Both the position numbers and the translations under genes were made by a program. The notes beneath the pieces were generated by a model. The model had not been told where the DNA came from. It did not search any database and saw only the letters and a program-made list of their open reading frames with translations. A stretch of 64,000 bases of DNA from positions 118,187 to 182,186 of the forward strand of contig SADC01000928.1 in the NCBI GenBank assembly GCA_004194705.1, given 5' to 3'. Of this stretch, positions 63,976-64,000 are shown piece by piece; the first letter of the stretch is position 1, and each line of letters starts with the position of its first letter. Source of the stretch: Ditylenchus dipsaci. Its lineage: Eukaryota > Nematoda > Chromadorea > Rhabditida > Anguinidae.

Positions 63976-64000
63976 TGATATTTTTGATGCTTATATAATG

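Larger units (their letters stand above)
62668..64000. other. Right-edge region
   Basis: No gene recognised. It contains GACATCCGACTTC-type repeats (62880-63075) shared with 55500-55550, a core relic (63310-63470), and an ATCGAT-rich foldback (63550-63975). Confidence 0.5.

Overview
This is a eukaryotic, AT-rich, intron-containing window, most like an invertebrate with compact genes. Many introns are about 45-70 nt, splice sites are GT..AG with mixed ttttcag, tttag and tatag acceptors, conserved metazoan genes lie close together, and the rest is densely packed with DNA transposons. A nematode or another SL-trans-splicing invertebrate fits best, but nothing in the sequence fixes the species.

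Layout. (1) 1-35.5 kb: a tandem duplication of a two-gene unit, A1-B1-A2-B2, all on the plus strand. A and B are paralogous, multi-exon genes for secreted proteins of a family I cannot name. A1 enters from the left edge. Exons of the two units are nearly identical, while their introns are loaded with different transposons. (2) 35.6-46.6 kb: two conserved minus-strand housekeeping genes, GTF2H4 (TFIIH p52) and CNOT11 (CCR4-NOT subunit 11), about 264 bp apart, with an unidentified plus-strand gene nested in a CNOT11 intron. (3) 46.7-60.3 kb: no recognisable host gene; foldback elements, a 190-bp-period satellite, a GC-rich hAT-like element, and a Merlin (IS1016-type) transposon whose DDE transposase is still readable. 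(4) 60.5-62.7 kb: a broken gene for an FAD-dependent monooxygenase. (5) 62.7-64 kb: more foldback sequence.

Transposons. Three target-site signatures recur. TA: mariner remnants and pogo/Tigger-like MITEs starting CAGTC. TTAA: elements with AGG..CCT ends. 8-9 bp duplications: elements starting GG and ending CC, often with arrays of a short private repeat near each end, plus one hAT MITE. The Merlin element at 53,480-56,450 shares the GG..CC ends, subterminal repeats and 8-bp duplication of the last group, so I infer that a Merlin-type machinery moved much of it. Inner cores recur inside unrelated outer shells, two TTAA-type families carry tRNA-like Pol III promoter cores, and insertions are nested up to four deep.

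Quality caution. Most reading-frame breaks in GTF2H4, A/B, the nested gene and the Merlin transposase are single-base losses in homopolymers (mostly T). Because GTF2H4 should be essential and its splice sites and protein match are intact, I read most of these as assembly indel errors and have not called those genes pseudogenes.
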